Shown here: positions 8,360 through 16,858 of the stretch, piece by piece
How the letters are laid out: each line of letters opens with the position of its first letter
Numbering within the stretch: the first letter of the stretch is position 1
Assembly: GCA_001724275.1 (NCBI GenBank)
Contig: MEDZ01000005.1
Location: forward strand, 56,176 to 120,175
Length of the DNA stretch: 64,000 nucleotides
From: Gemmatimonadetes bacterium SCN 70-22
Lineage (GTDB): Bacteria; Gemmatimonadota; Gemmatimonadetes; Gemmatimonadales; Gemmatimonadaceae
Reading direction: 5' to 3'
Translations under genes and position numbers: made by a program
Notes under the pieces: generated by a model
The model's database searches: none
Seen by the model: the letters and a program-made list of their open reading frames with translations, nothing else
Told to the model about the DNA's origin: nothing

Positions 8360-9661
8360 TTATCCGGCCTCCTGTCTGCCGGGCCGCAGCGACCTGCTCA
8401 TCTCGAGACAGAGGCTCCCCACCGGGAGGAGATCGCGCCACTGCTGCACCAGCCGGCGGTACGCCTCGCCGACGGGGCGGATGTTGCGGCCGAGGTCGAA
8501 GAGGCCCAACGGGTTCACCCGGCCGTTGTCCTCGCGCAGCGCCGTGTCCCAGTCCACCTGGTCGGTGAGCGAGTACCAGGTGAACCCGACGATCGGCACC
8601 CCGTCCTCCTTCAGGCGCACCATGTTGGCCCACTGCTTCCACAGCCACCCGGGCGCCTGGTCGGCGTCGGCCAGGTTCGTCTCGGTGTGCATGACCGGCA
8701 GGCGGTAGCGGTCGAAGTACTGCCTGGTGATGACGTAGTAGCCGAAGACGTCGCCCGAAGGCACGGTCGTGCCGTCCCGGCGCACGAGGTGCTCGTTGGT
8801 CACGTAGTAGTCGTTGCCCATGATGCAGTACGGCTTGACCGCGAGCCCGCGCTCCAGGAACCAGTGGTACTCGTCGCGCGTGAGCCCGTGGTCGCCCAGG
8901 TACTCATACATGTGGGCGCTCACGTCGTGGCCGTAGCACAGGTCGAGCGACAGGAAGCGCTTCTGGTTGAAGTGGTCGGCCCGCGGCTGGGCGGCCGGCT
9001 CGGCGGCGTGGAAGTACTCGGTCGACTCGCTCTGGATGAACAGCGCCGCCGGCTGCACGCCGAGGATCGCCACTTCGGCCAGGATATTGGCGCGGACGAG
9101 GTGCTTGAGGGCGGTGACGAAGGCCCGGTCGGAGGCGAGCCGCTCGTTCCACCAGCCGTACTGCGCGGAGAAGGTCGCGGCGATGAAGATCTCGTTCACC
9201 GGTGTGTAGAGCCGCACCCACGGGAAGCGCGCGGCGAAGACCTGCGCGTAGTCGGCGAACATCGCGGGCCAGTCGGGGTTCTGGAAGCTGCCGACCCAAT
9301 CGGGCACGCCGAAGTGACAGAGGTCGACGATGGGCGTGATCTCCAACCGCCGCAGCTCGGCGAACGTCTCGTCGGTGAAGTCCCAGTCGTAGCGGTCGGG
9401 GCCCACGTGCGTGCGGTAATACGGCGGTCCGTAGCGCAGGTACGTCAGCCCCAGCTCGCGCACGCGCGCGAAGTCGTCGCGCCAGCGGTCGTAGTGGCCG
9501 GCCTTGGCCATCTCGTCCACGCGCTGCGTGGTACCATCCGGCAGCCGGATGGTGGGGTAGCTGTTCTCGATGCCCGTGGCGAACATGAAGCGGTCGCCGC
9601 TGACGCGGACCCGCTGCCGCGGGTAGTCATGCCCCACGCCGTCCCGGTCGGGGGCGGTCAC
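8360..9661 (-). CDS. glycoside hydrolase family 1-like protein (beta-glycosidase)
   Basis: 433 aa. TIM-barrel glycosidase of GH1 type: the acid/base glutamate sits in YTPVNEIF and the probable nucleophile glutamate in VMHTETN. These sites are looser than the classic TFNEP and ITENG, so substrate prediction is unsafe; cleavage of beta-linked glycosides is likely. No signal peptide is visible, so it is probably cytoplasmic. I place the start at GTG 9661, because GTGA overlaps the stop of the upstream SDR gene by four bases and the homologous part begins right after it; the reading frame stays open far upstream without coding sense. Last gene of the overlapping operon that begins at 15054. Confidence 0.8.
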   Translation of the reverse strand: MTAPDRDGVGHDYPRQRVRVSGDRFMFATGIENSYPTIRLPDGTTQRVDEMAKAGHYDRWRDDFARVRELGLTYLRYGPPYYRTHVGPDRYDWDFTDETFAELRRLEITPIVDLCHFGVPDWVGSFQNPDWPAMFADYAQVFAARFPWVRLYTPVNEIFIAATFSAQYGWWNERLASDRAFVTALKHLVRANILAEVAILGVQPAALFIQSESTEYFHAAEPAAQPRADHFNQKRFLSLDLCYGHDVSAHMYEYLGDHGLTRDEYHWFLERGLAVKPYCIMGNDYYVTNEHLVRRDGTTVPSGDVFGYYVITRQYFDRYRLPVMHTETNLADADQAPGWLWKQWANMVRLKEDGVPIVGFTWYSLTDQVDWDTALREDNGRVNPLGLFDLGRNIRPVGEAYRRLVQQWRDLLPVGSLCLEMSRSLRPGRQEAG

Positions 9662-10464
9662 ACCGGCCTCACGGCTGACGGCCTGACGGCCGGCCCCTCG
9701 GTGGGCTGGTGGCTGCCCAGGTGCGCGAGCCGGCCGCCGTCGACGTCGAGGACCGCGCACGAGACGAACGAGGCCTCGTCGCTCGCCAGGAACAGGATGG
9801 CCGCCGCAACCTCCTCGGGCCGGCCGAGCTCCGGGCCGGCCACCCGCTCCGCGCCCGACTCGACATTCGGGTTCTTCCACAACATCGCCGTGTCCACCGA
9901 GCCCACGCGGACGGCGTTGACGCGGATCCCCTCGCCGTCCCACTCGGCCGCCAGCCCGCGCGTGAACGCCTCGAGCCCGCCTTTGGAGGCGGCGTAGGAG
10001 GTGACCAGCGGGCCGGTGGCGCGGGCGTGCACCGAGGAGACGTTCACGATCGCGCTCCCCCGCCCCATGTGCGGGAGGCAGTACTTGGCGCAGAGGAAGG
10101 CGCCCTTGAGGTTCACGCCGAGCACCTGGTCCCACTCCGCCTCCTCGAGGTCCACGACCCGCCGGAAGACCATCGTGGCGGCGTTGTTCACCAGGATGTC
10201 CACCCGGCCCCAGCGCTCGACCGTCGCCCCCACCGACCGCCGCACGTCCTCCGCGCGCGAGACGTCCATCTGGACGAACAGCGCGTCGCCCGCCCCTTGG
10301 CGCGCGGCCGCCTCGCGCAGCGCCTGCTCCACCGCCCGCCCCTCCGCCTCCCGGCGGCCGGTGACGGTGACGCGCGCGCCCTCGGCCACGAACCGCTCGG
10401 CGGTCGCTCGGCCGATCCCCGACGTCGAGCCGGTGACGATCGCCACCCTGTCACGTAGTCGCAT
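9658..10464 (-). CDS. short-chain dehydrogenase/reductase (classical SDR)
   Basis: 268 aa from ATG 10464; GTG 10470 is an alternative two codons earlier. Cofactor motif TGSTSGIG near residue 10, the NNAAT structural motif, the catalytic serine in NVSSVHA, and YAASK with catalytic Tyr and Lys; a classical FabG-like SDR. An Arg in TGRRE after the second strand suggests NADP(H). Substrate unknown; a sugar or polyol is plausible given the adjacent glycosidase. The start overlaps a C-terminal remnant of a DUF6629 gene by a few bases, and the stop overlaps the GH1 start by four bases, so it sits inside the operon transcribed from 15.2 kb. Confidence 0.88.
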   Translation of the reverse strand: MRLRDRVAIVTGSTSGIGRATAERFVAEGARVTVTGRREAEGRAVEQALREAAARQGAGDALFVQMDVSRAEDVRRSVGATVERWGRVDILVNNAATMVFRRVVDLEEAEWDQVLGVNLKGAFLCAKYCLPHMGRGSAIVNVSSVHARATGPLVTSYAASKGGLEAFTRGLAAEWDGEGIRVNAVRVGSVDTAMLWKNPNVESGAERVAGPELGRPEEVAAAILFLASDEASFVSCAVLDVDGGRLAHLGSHQPTEGPAVRPSAVRPV

Positions 10465-10630
10465 GCTCACCGGGTGTCGAAGGGGCCGGGAATCCGCCGA
10501 GGGCGCGGTACCGCAGGTGGAGGTAGATCAGCACGCTGAGGATCGCGGCGAAGAAGCACCAGACCGACACCAGGGCGTGGGCCGCGAATACGTACGCCAC
10601 GGCGAACGACAGCAGCGCCAGGACTGTCGG
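10451..10630 (-). pseudogene. C-terminal remnant of a DUF6629-like membrane gene
   Basis: Reading leftward directly after the stop of the outer-membrane gene gives about 58 codons encoding hydrophobic helices (ALLSFAVAYVFAAHALVSV, then WCFFAAILSVLIYLHLRY). They resemble the last two helices of the intact DUF6629 protein at 29193-29876 (VFCFGGALMSLYLVYVIFRL). There is no start codon: the in-frame triplet preceding it is the TAG stop of the upstream gene. The simplest reading is a deletion that removed the front of the gene. It could still be translated by readthrough or from an internal GTG. Confidence 0.6.
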
Positions 10631-11413
10631 CTACCGCCGAACGCGCCACTCGAGCTCCGGCATGCCGACCAGCTGCGACGAGAACTCCTTGTTGCTGGTC
10701 ACCGGCAGCTGGTAGGCGAGGCCGAACACGATCCCCTCACGCACGCGCACCTTCAGCCCGGCGAGGACGTTCACGACGGGGCGCACCCCCGTACCCCCCT
10801 CGCCGAGCACCTCCACGACGGGGAAGACCCGCTCCCGGAGGCCGACGACGAACGCCACGCTGGCGTCCACCATGTCCTCGCGCGGGTCGTAGTGCACCAC
10901 CTGGTTGAACGCCGCGCGCTCGTTCGCGAGCGCCGTCGTGAACCCCACCAGCGTGCCGACGCGGTCCCCACCCTCAGCGCGGGTGGGGATCTCGAACTCG
11001 ATGATCGGCGCGAACCCGCTCATGCCGTTCTCGCTCATGATCGCCGCGAACTGGAACATCATCTCCGTCTGCGGCACGTCCAGGTAGCGGTCGTTGCGCA
11101 CGTGCAGGCCGATGCGTTCGGAGAGCCCGGTCTCGAGGTGGAAGGCGAAGTCCCCATTCGTGCGCCCCTCCTCGCGCGTCGCCAGCCCGGCGGTCCGCAG
11201 ATTCCAGACGCCCCGGCCCTCGGGGATGCCCATATGCGTGAAGAACGGGTGTGGAAGCTCGCTCTCCTCCTCCGCTCCCGCCACGGGCATGCCCGGCCCC
11301 TGCGCCGCGGCCGGGTGGCCGGCGCCGAGCAGCAGCGCGGCCGAGCCGAGCGCGAGGAGGGTCGGCGTCACCGGCCGGCGGACGCGACGGGTGGTGGCGC
11401 GCGAAGGGTGCAT
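10631..11413 (-). CDS. outer-membrane beta-barrel protein, hypothetical
   Basis: 260 aa. Signal peptide (TLLALGSAALLLGAGHPAAAQ), then alternating strands of beta-barrel character ending in an aromatic/Arg terminus (LEWRVRR). I do not recognise a specific family; the layout resembles transporter-like outer-membrane proteins of 250-300 aa. ATG 11413 is chosen because GGAG lies six bases upstream and the codon overlaps the stop of the DoxX-like gene (ATGA); an ATG at 11419 sits directly on the ribosome site. Fifth gene of the overlapping operon; with the redox-like membrane proteins upstream it may serve envelope homeostasis, which is inference. Confidence 0.75.
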   Translation of the reverse strand: MHPSRATTRRVRRPVTPTLLALGSAALLLGAGHPAAAQGPGMPVAGAEEESELPHPFFTHMGIPEGRGVWNLRTAGLATREEGRTNGDFAFHLETGLSERIGLHVRNDRYLDVPQTEMMFQFAAIMSENGMSGFAPIIEFEIPTRAEGGDRVGTLVGFTTALANERAAFNQVVHYDPREDMVDASVAFVVGLRERVFPVVEVLGEGGTGVRPVVNVLAGLKVRVREGIVFGLAYQLPVTSNKEFSSQLVGMPELEWRVRR

Positions 11414-12018
11414 CACCATCTCCGTGGTGGTGTGTGGGCGTCGGCGCGCTCGCGGCGGAGGCGCCGGAGCTGGACGAGCATGATCGTCGCGATCACGATC
11501 TGGATCGCCGCGAGCACGCTGTCGAGGTCGATACCCTCGTCGAAGGCGTCACCCGGGATGAGCCACGGGTGGGCGGCACCGTTGGCGAGGTGCAAGTTGA
11601 TCGCCAGAGAGGTCCCGCCGATCGCCGCCAGCGCGATGATGACGAGGAATGCCGCGCGCGCCTGGTCGGAGATCCGGTCCCAGGCGAGGAGCCAGACGAG
11701 CGGGCCGCCGAGGAGCGCGATCCCCGCGAGGAGCTCGCTCCACTGGATCAGGTAGCCGAAGAGCTCCCCGTTCGGGATCACGGCGCGCTGCAGGAACCCC
11801 GCGTACCACTCGGCCGTGCCCGCCGACTTCTCCACCAGCTCCTCGGCGAGCCCGGCCGCGAAATCGCCGCGCACGACCTTCCCGAGGCCGGAGATGAACC
11901 ACTCGTAGCCGACGACCATCGTCACGAGCAGGAGGCCGACCATGCCCGCGCCGGGGCGGCCGCGCAGGTCGTCCGGCCGATGGTCGCCTGGCGCCGTGGA
12001 CCGCCCGGCCGGGGTCAC
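11413..12018 (-). CDS. DoxX-like membrane protein (second copy)
   Basis: 201 aa, GTG start overlapping the stop of the SPW/VKOR gene (GTGA). Four predicted membrane helices, with the DoxX-like features VVGYEWFISGLGKV near the start, the amphipathic FAAGLAEELVEKS, and a long final helix in the C-terminal third. DoxX-type proteins are small inner-membrane components associated with quinone or thiosulfate oxidation and redox stress; function here is unproven. It mirrors the DoxX-like gene at 13457-13918, so two DoxX-like subunits flank a central SPW/VKOR protein within one operon. Confidence 0.75.
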   Translation of the reverse strand: MTPAGRSTAPGDHRPDDLRGRPGAGMVGLLLVTMVVGYEWFISGLGKVVRGDFAAGLAEELVEKSAGTAEWYAGFLQRAVIPNGELFGYLIQWSELLAGIALLGGPLVWLLAWDRISDQARAAFLVIIALAAIGGTSLAINLHLANGAAHPWLIPGDAFDEGIDLDSVLAAIQIVIATIMLVQLRRLRRERADAHTPPRRW

Positions 12019-13460
12019 CGGATGAAGCGCTCCCAGCTTCCGTAGCGCTCGCCTACCGGGCCGCGCGGGAGGCTGAGCAGGATCACGAGCGCCCCCGCCA
12101 CCGCGGCGCTCCACCGCGCCGCGGGCGTCGCACCGGCCAGCAGCCACGGGGCGGCGATCACCCAGGCGCCGAAGAGCACGTTGATGAAACGCGCCACGCG
12201 GCCGACGTCGGCCAGCGCGATCGCGGCGACCGTCACGATCAGCGCGCCCACGAGGTGGTCGCTGTGCGCGGCCGCGCCCGTGCTCCCCAGCGTGGCCGGC
12301 GCGAACATCAGCCACACGCCGAGCGCGGCGGTGGCGAGCAGGTTCCAGGGCAGCGCCACCCCCCACACCATCGCCTTCGCGCTCACCACGTCGGGGCGCG
12401 TGGGGCCGATGTCCGGCAGGCCGCGCAGCGTGCCGCCGAGCCAGAAGACACGCCAGAGCGACTGCCCCTCGCGCCGCGCCTGGACGAGGAACTGCCCCAT
12501 CGCCACCACCTCGTCGAGCGTGAGCGCGACCATGATCAGCATCGCGACGGCAGCGGTGAGACAGGGCGTGCACCAGGCGCCGACGGCGACCGGCTGCAGG
12601 ATCATGAGCGTGACGCTCACCACGCCGAGCGGGACGACCAGGATGCCGAAGAACGTCACCATCCACGGCATCGTGCGCCAGCGGCGCTTGTCGCCCATGA
12701 AGCCCATGAGGAACTCGATCATGTACGCCATGGCACCGAGCCCCGCATCGGGGATGGGGAAGGCGCGCGACACGTCGGACGTCAGCACGCGCTCGGTGCC
12801 GTTGCCGAAGAACGGGTCGGTGAGCGTCGCGACGTGCTCGAGCTGGAACGCGGTCATCTGCCGCGACAGGAAGAAGCCCAGCAGCGCGAGCGCGATGATG
12901 GGCGCCCGCTGCGGCCAGCTCGACGGGTTGTACGTCCAGCCGGGCGGCACGTCCGGGCCCGGCTCCATGGTCATGCCCACGGGCATGGGCATGCCCGGCG
13001 CCAGCACGGCGAAGACGATAACCAGCGTGCCCACGAGCGTGTCGTTGGCGTAGCCGGCCGCGGTGGGCGCCCAGAAGACGAGGGGCGCGAAGAGCAGCCA
13101 GACACCGACCAGCGAGTTCGCCCACGGCGCCCACAGGTGCCAGAACGGGCGACGCGAGAGCGAGAGCGCCGCGAGCACGAGGACCAGCACCCCGCTGACC
13201 ACGTCGCTCGCTTGGAGCCGCGGGTCGCGCAGCCCGAGCGCGAAGGCGCTGGTGATGAGCCAGAACCCGAGCGCCATGTTCGCGAAGTGCGGCCAGACGA
13301 TTCCCTGTCCGTGCTCCATCACGCCACCGTGCTCACCCCCGACGGCGCCGGTCTCTCGAGCGTCGGCGGACGGCGCTGGATGGCCCACATGCCTTGCCTG
13401 GCCGGCTTGGGCGGCTTGGGCGGCGTCGCCGCCAGGGATGTGTGGATCGGTCCGGCTCAT
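12015..13460 (-). CDS. SPW-repeat / vitamin K epoxide reductase-like membrane protein
   Basis: 481 aa, polytopic. After a 50-residue polar N-terminus come SPW-type helices (WPHFANMALGFWLIT and WAPWANSLVGVWLLFAP). A central VKOR-like region contains the Cys pair WCTPC near residue 297. A second SPW-like region closes the protein (LPWNLLATAALGVWLMFAPA). VKOR-like proteins reoxidise disulfide-forming partners using quinone; the CXXC motif is present, but I did not see a clear second loop Cys pair, so activity is uncertain. The open frame runs upstream to 13733, but the start at ATG 13460 overlaps the DoxX-like stop (ATGA) and fits the operon pattern. Confidence 0.82.
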   Translation of the reverse strand: MSRTDPHIPGGDAAQAAQAGQARHVGHPAPSADARETGAVGGEHGGVMEHGQGIVWPHFANMALGFWLITSAFALGLRDPRLQASDVVSGVLVLVLAALSLSRRPFWHLWAPWANSLVGVWLLFAPLVFWAPTAAGYANDTLVGTLVIVFAVLAPGMPMPVGMTMEPGPDVPPGWTYNPSSWPQRAPIIALALLGFFLSRQMTAFQLEHVATLTDPFFGNGTERVLTSDVSRAFPIPDAGLGAMAYMIEFLMGFMGDKRRWRTMPWMVTFFGILVVPLGVVSVTLMILQPVAVGAWCTPCLTAAVAMLIMVALTLDEVVAMGQFLVQARREGQSLWRVFWLGGTLRGLPDIGPTRPDVVSAKAMVWGVALPWNLLATAALGVWLMFAPATLGSTGAAAHSDHLVGALIVTVAAIALADVGRVARFINVLFGAWVIAAPWLLAGATPAARWSAAVAGALVILLSLPRGPVGERYGSWERFIR

Positions 13461-13918
13461 GTCTGTCTCGCGTGGTCGACTACCGGCGCCGGACGCCGAT
13501 CGGAATCCCGTCTGAGCCGGGGAATGATCCAGCGGTCCAGCCCCCACCAGCCCGCTGGCCGCCACGCGACGATGAGCACCAGCTCGAGCGCCAGCAGGAT
13601 CGGGTTCGCCGAGACCGTCCCTGCGAGCAGGAAGTTTGCATTCATGACGCCGCCAAAGAAGGCGGCCACCCCGGTCAGCACGCCGAGTACGAGCGCGGCC
13701 CCGACGAGCAGCTCGCCCAACGAGACAAGCCACCCGAAGACCTCGGCCTTCGGCAGCACGACCTCACGGCTGAAGAGCAGCACGCCGACCAGCAGCGCGG
13801 CGAAGGCCAGCCCGTGGTCCGACTCCCTCCTGCCGCTGTAGTAGAGAAGGAAGCCCCCCCCGGCGGCGGCGACGAGCGCGACCGCCTGCCTCCCGCGCAG
13901 AGAGCCGTCGGCGTTCAT
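13457..13918 (-). CDS. DoxX-like membrane protein (first copy)
   Basis: 153 aa with four predicted membrane helices; contains FGWLVSLGELLVGAALVLGV and GVMNANFLLAGTVSANP, the typical core of small DoxX-family proteins. The start ATG 13918 overlaps the epimerase stop (ATGA), and its own stop overlaps the SPW/VKOR start. The reading frame extends upstream to 14158, but that part is Arg/Gly-rich shadow of the epimerase gene. Role in the operon probably concerns quinone-linked redox chemistry in the membrane with the SPW/VKOR protein; inferred from family and position only. Confidence 0.78.
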   Translation of the reverse strand: MNADGSLRGRQAVALVAAAGGGFLLYYSGRRESDHGLAFAALLVGVLLFSREVVLPKAEVFGWLVSLGELLVGAALVLGVLTGVAAFFGGVMNANFLLAGTVSANPILLALELVLIVAWRPAGWWGLDRWIIPRLRRDSDRRPAPVVDHARQT

Positions 13919-15054
13919 CCTTCTCCGTCCTCTCTCGCTTCCTCGGCGACCTCGTGCCGTTGGGCCGCGGCCTCGCGCTCGAGCCGCTTCGGCGGCTCGA
14001 GGTCGTTCTCCCGATACCAGCCGAGCGGATCCGCGAGGAGCGCCGCGATCATCTTCGGCAGCGTCTCGCGCAGCGAGCGCTTGGGCTCCCAGCCGAGCAG
14101 CGTGCGGGCGCGCGTGATGTCGAGCGCGTAATGGTCGTTCGCCCGGTCGATCATCCACGGCTTGATGAACGCCTCCTGCCCGGGGATCTGGTCCAGCACC
14201 CAGGCACCCGCCTTCGTCACCGCCGACAGCTGCGACGGGATCTCGATCGTCTCCTTGCTCGAGCCGCGGAGCAGCCGCGCGATGGTGTGCTGCAGCTCGT
14301 CGTAGGTGAGCGCCTCCGGCTCGCCGAGGAGGATCGCGATCTCGGGAGGCAGCGCGGCGCGGCGTTCCACGACCCGCTCGATCGCATCCACCAGATCGTC
14401 CATGTGCATGAACGACTGGCCGTGCGCGGTGGATCCGGAGTAGAGCCGGCTGGTGAGGTCGCGCTCGTAGATGCGCTGGATCTGGTTCGCGAGGGGGATC
14501 GAGTGGGCCAGGTCATCATAGACGCCCGAGATGCGCAGCAGCACGGCCGGGACGTCGCCGCGCTCCTCCAGGATGAGCTGCTCGGTGCGTACCTTCGATT
14601 CCGGGTACGCCCACGTCGGTTCCAGCGGCCACTCCTCGGTGATGAACTCGCCGGGCTCCCCCGGCGGGTGCACGAGCATCGTGCTCGAGAAGACGAACTG
14701 CTCCACGTGGAAGCCGAGCGCGCGCAGCCCCCGCAGCAGCCGCCCCGTGCCGCGCACGGTGACCTCATCGTACATCGCGCTCGGCCGGCCGAAGAAGTCG
14801 TAGTAGGCGGCCAGGTGGATCACCGCGGCGACGTGCGTGCCGTGGTGGTCGCGGATCGTGCGCAGCCCCTCGTGCACCCCCTCGTCGGACGTGATCTCGA
14901 CGGGGATGTACACGCACCCCGGCGGCGGCGGGTTGGGCGCCTTGCGGTCGAAGCCGACGACGTCGGTGAAGCGTCCGGCGAAGCGCCGCATCACGGCGTC
15001 GCCGATACGGCCGTTCGAGCCCGTGACGATGATGATCCGGTTGTCTGCTGTCAT
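13915..15054 (-). CDS. NAD-dependent epimerase/dehydratase (extended SDR)
   Basis: 379 aa. Cofactor motif TGSNGRIGDAV near residue 12, the catalytic serines in FSSTMLVHP, and YPESK with the catalytic Tyr and Lys; substrate domain in the C-terminal third. Members act on nucleotide sugars or isoprenoid/sterol-like substrates; I cannot name the substrate. First gene of the eight-part leftward operon. ATG 15054 is preceded by GAGAGGACAGCC. The promoter carries the largest operator array of the window (six 11-bp repeats, 15215-15296), with a leader of about 150 bases. Confidence 0.88.
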   Translation of the reverse strand: MTADNRIIIVTGSNGRIGDAVMRRFAGRFTDVVGFDRKAPNPPPPGCVYIPVEITSDEGVHEGLRTIRDHHGTHVAAVIHLAAYYDFFGRPSAMYDEVTVRGTGRLLRGLRALGFHVEQFVFSSTMLVHPPGEPGEFITEEWPLEPTWAYPESKVRTEQLILEERGDVPAVLLRISGVYDDLAHSIPLANQIQRIYERDLTSRLYSGSTAHGQSFMHMDDLVDAIERVVERRAALPPEIAILLGEPEALTYDELQHTIARLLRGSSKETIEIPSQLSAVTKAGAWVLDQIPGQEAFIKPWMIDRANDHYALDITRARTLLGWEPKRSLRETLPKMIAALLADPLGWYRENDLEPPKRLEREAAAQRHEVAEEAREDGEG

Positions 15055-15214
15055 GGCTGTCCTCTCGGTGTGCCGCTGTTGCTGAAGCAGTTGCGCGGTC
15101 GGAACCGCGTTCGCCCCCCGACAGAGGCTCGCGCGCCGCGAACGCTGTGGGCCGGGTTACCGCCGACGCATGCACCGCACCGCGGCCGGCGCCGCGTTTC
15201 GCGCGATGCCAGCC

Positions 15215-15296
15215 ATCGTGCCACGCCTCCGTGAACGCCGGCTGAACGCCGGCTGAACGCCGGCTGAACGCCGGCTGAACGCCGGCTGAAGGTCGG
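15215..15296 (-). promoter_or_regulatory. six-copy TCAG 11-bp operator array plus -10
   Basis: Units of 11 bp begin at 15231 (GTGAACGCCGG), followed by four perfect copies of CTGAACGCCGG from 15242 and a last CTGAAGGTCGG ending 15296. Read toward the epimerase, the last core is TTCAC and the hexamer CACGAT (complement of 15215-15220) sits at the standard 14-bp offset. Other sites have three repeats, so this one looks like a tandem expansion. Confidence 0.82.
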
Positions 15297-15339
15297 GTGG
15301 CGCTCGACCGCAGCCGACGTCTACGCCCGCGGCGAGTCG

Positions 15340-15372
15340 CGACAGGGGCCACGCGACGCGTGGCCCCTGTCG
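15340..15372 (-). terminator. strong hairpin downstream of USP gene
   Basis: A perfect 15-bp stem (CGACAGGGGCCACGC with its complement) closes on a three-base loop. It lies between the stop of the USP gene and the epimerase promoter, so it most likely ends the USP transcript and insulates the next operon. No clear T-tract follows. Confidence 0.6.
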
Positions 15373-15542
15373 CTCGCCCCCTCAGATCGGCACAGGGCGA
15401 GCACCACCGGTCGTGCCCTGCCGTAGCGCGCGGAGCCACGGAGCAGGAGAGGGCCGTCCGACGCCGGCCTTACCGCCGCCGCTCAGGCGGTCCACGTCGG
15501 TGTCGAAGCGCACGCCGCGGCGCGCTAGTCCTGCGGTGACGC

Positions 15543-16526
15543 TCATTGCCGTGCACCCGTCTGGCCGGCGACCGTCCCCTCCGTGGCGCCGGAGGGGACG
15601 GTCGCCGGACGGTAGAGCAGCGTCGGCACGCCCGCGCCGCGGATGACCTCGTCGGCGACGCTCCCGGCGATATCTCCGGCGACGCTCGCGGCGAGAGGCT
15701 GCGCAAGGGCGCCCTCACCCTGCGTGGTGAGCGCGATCAGCTCGACGTCGCGGGTGCGCGCCACGCTCAGGATGGCGCGCGCCGGCCGCGCGTGGACGAC
15801 CACGTCAACGTTCACCGCTACCCCCGGCCGGCGAACCCGCTCCGCGACCGCGGCGAGGTAGCACATGGCATCCAGTCGCCGTCGCTCGAGGTCCGCGTCG
15901 TCGGTGCGCGCCACGACGGCAACGTGCGGCTCGGATCCGGTCGCGCCCGACGTCACCACTTGGAGGAGCAGATACTCGGTGTGCCCCCAAGTCCCCGCGG
16001 CGACGGCGTGGTCGAGCACCTCCTCGGCGAGCGGGGACCCGTCCAGCGGCACGAGGATCCGGCGGAAGGGCGGTGCGTCGGCGCGGCCGTGGCCCACCAC
16101 GCGCGGCCATGCGAGCAGCACGGGCACGCGGAGCCGGTGGACCAGCGCCTCGGCAACGCTCCCCAGCCACGCTCGTCCGGCCCCGCCGTGGCCATGCGCC
16201 GTCATGACCACCAGGTCGCTCGCCGACGCCTCGACGTGAGCCTGGAGCGCCGACGCGATCTCTCCCTCGAGCAGAGTGGCCGTCACCGTCAGGCCCCCGG
16301 CTACTTCGGTGCGAGCGCAGAGGCCCGCGAGCATGGTGAGGCTTGCCGCCGCGCCGCCCGCGCCGCGCCGTGCGCTGGTCGCAGCGGCACGACTCGCGGC
16401 GAACGGTTCGCGGACGTGGGTGAGCTCGAGCGTCGCTCCGGCAGCCCGGGCAACCCGGAGCGCGAGAGAGATGGCGCGTTCGCCGAAGGGGGAGCCGTCC
16501 AGCGGGACGAGGATCGTCTGGTACAT
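15543..16526 (-). CDS. universal stress protein, tandem UspA domains
   Basis: 327 aa with two UspA domains. Domain 1 starts ILVPLDGSPFGERA and ends with the ATP-binding type GHGGAGRAWLGSVAEAL; domain 2 starts ILVPLDGSPLAEEV and ends with a degenerate equivalent (TTQGEGALAQPLAASVAGD). Cytoplasmic, probably ATP-binding in domain 1. The true start is ATG 16526 (MYQTILV); the open frame upstream has no coding sense. Expressed from the operator at 16595-16643. A second intact tandem USP lies at 31643-32623, and two broken USP starts lie at 16859 and 24819, so this family has been duplicated repeatedly in the region. Confidence 0.92.
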   Translation of the reverse strand: MYQTILVPLDGSPFGERAISLALRVARAAGATLELTHVREPFAASRAAATSARRGAGGAAASLTMLAGLCARTEVAGGLTVTATLLEGEIASALQAHVEASASDLVVMTAHGHGGAGRAWLGSVAEALVHRLRVPVLLAWPRVVGHGRADAPPFRRILVPLDGSPLAEEVLDHAVAAGTWGHTEYLLLQVVTSGATGSEPHVAVVARTDDADLERRRLDAMCYLAAVAERVRRPGVAVNVDVVVHARPARAILSVARTRDVELIALTTQGEGALAQPLAASVAGDIAGSVADEVIRGAGVPTLLYRPATVPSGATEGTVAGQTGARQ

Positions 16527-16594
16527 GTGGGTGCCGCCGTATGCGTGAGAGTTCGGCAGGAGCGACCCGGCCGGGAGCTGGGCCGCCATACGAC

Positions 16595-16643
16595 GATGTA
16601 CGCGCGCCCGCTGAACGGCGCATGAGCGCTGACTGAGGAACGC
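16595..16643 (-). promoter_or_regulatory. TCAG 11-bp direct-repeat operator plus -10 (USP)
   Basis: On the + strand CTGA at 16611, ATGA at 16622 and CTGA at 16633, exactly 11 bp apart. Toward the USP gene, TACATC (complement of 16595-16600) lies at the 14-bp offset; this is the only copy lacking the final T in the hexamer. Confidence 0.75.
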
Positions 16644-16737
16644 GAAGCCGATGCGACCACGCGTCGGCTCACGCGGTCGATCTCGCACCAACTGCCGGCG
16701 GGTGTGCGCATACCACGGCGCCGGCTCGCGCGTCGGC

Positions 16738-16780
16738 TTCACGTGCCCTTCAGGTCACCCTCAGGTAGCCACCGCATCGT
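16738..16780 (+). promoter_or_regulatory. TCAG 11-bp direct-repeat operator plus -10 (HMA/cfa)
   Basis: TCA cores at 16739, 16750 and 16761, followed by CATCGT at 16775-16780 at the standard offset. Divergently paired with the USP operator at 16595-16643. It now drives a USP remnant followed by the HMA-like and cfa genes. Confidence 0.75.
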
Positions 16781-16858
16781 GACTTCGACGGCGACGTGGC
16801 CACGCTCCCGAGCGTCCGTCTCGCCAGAGTCGAACCGCTCCGGGGACGGGAGCGCCAC

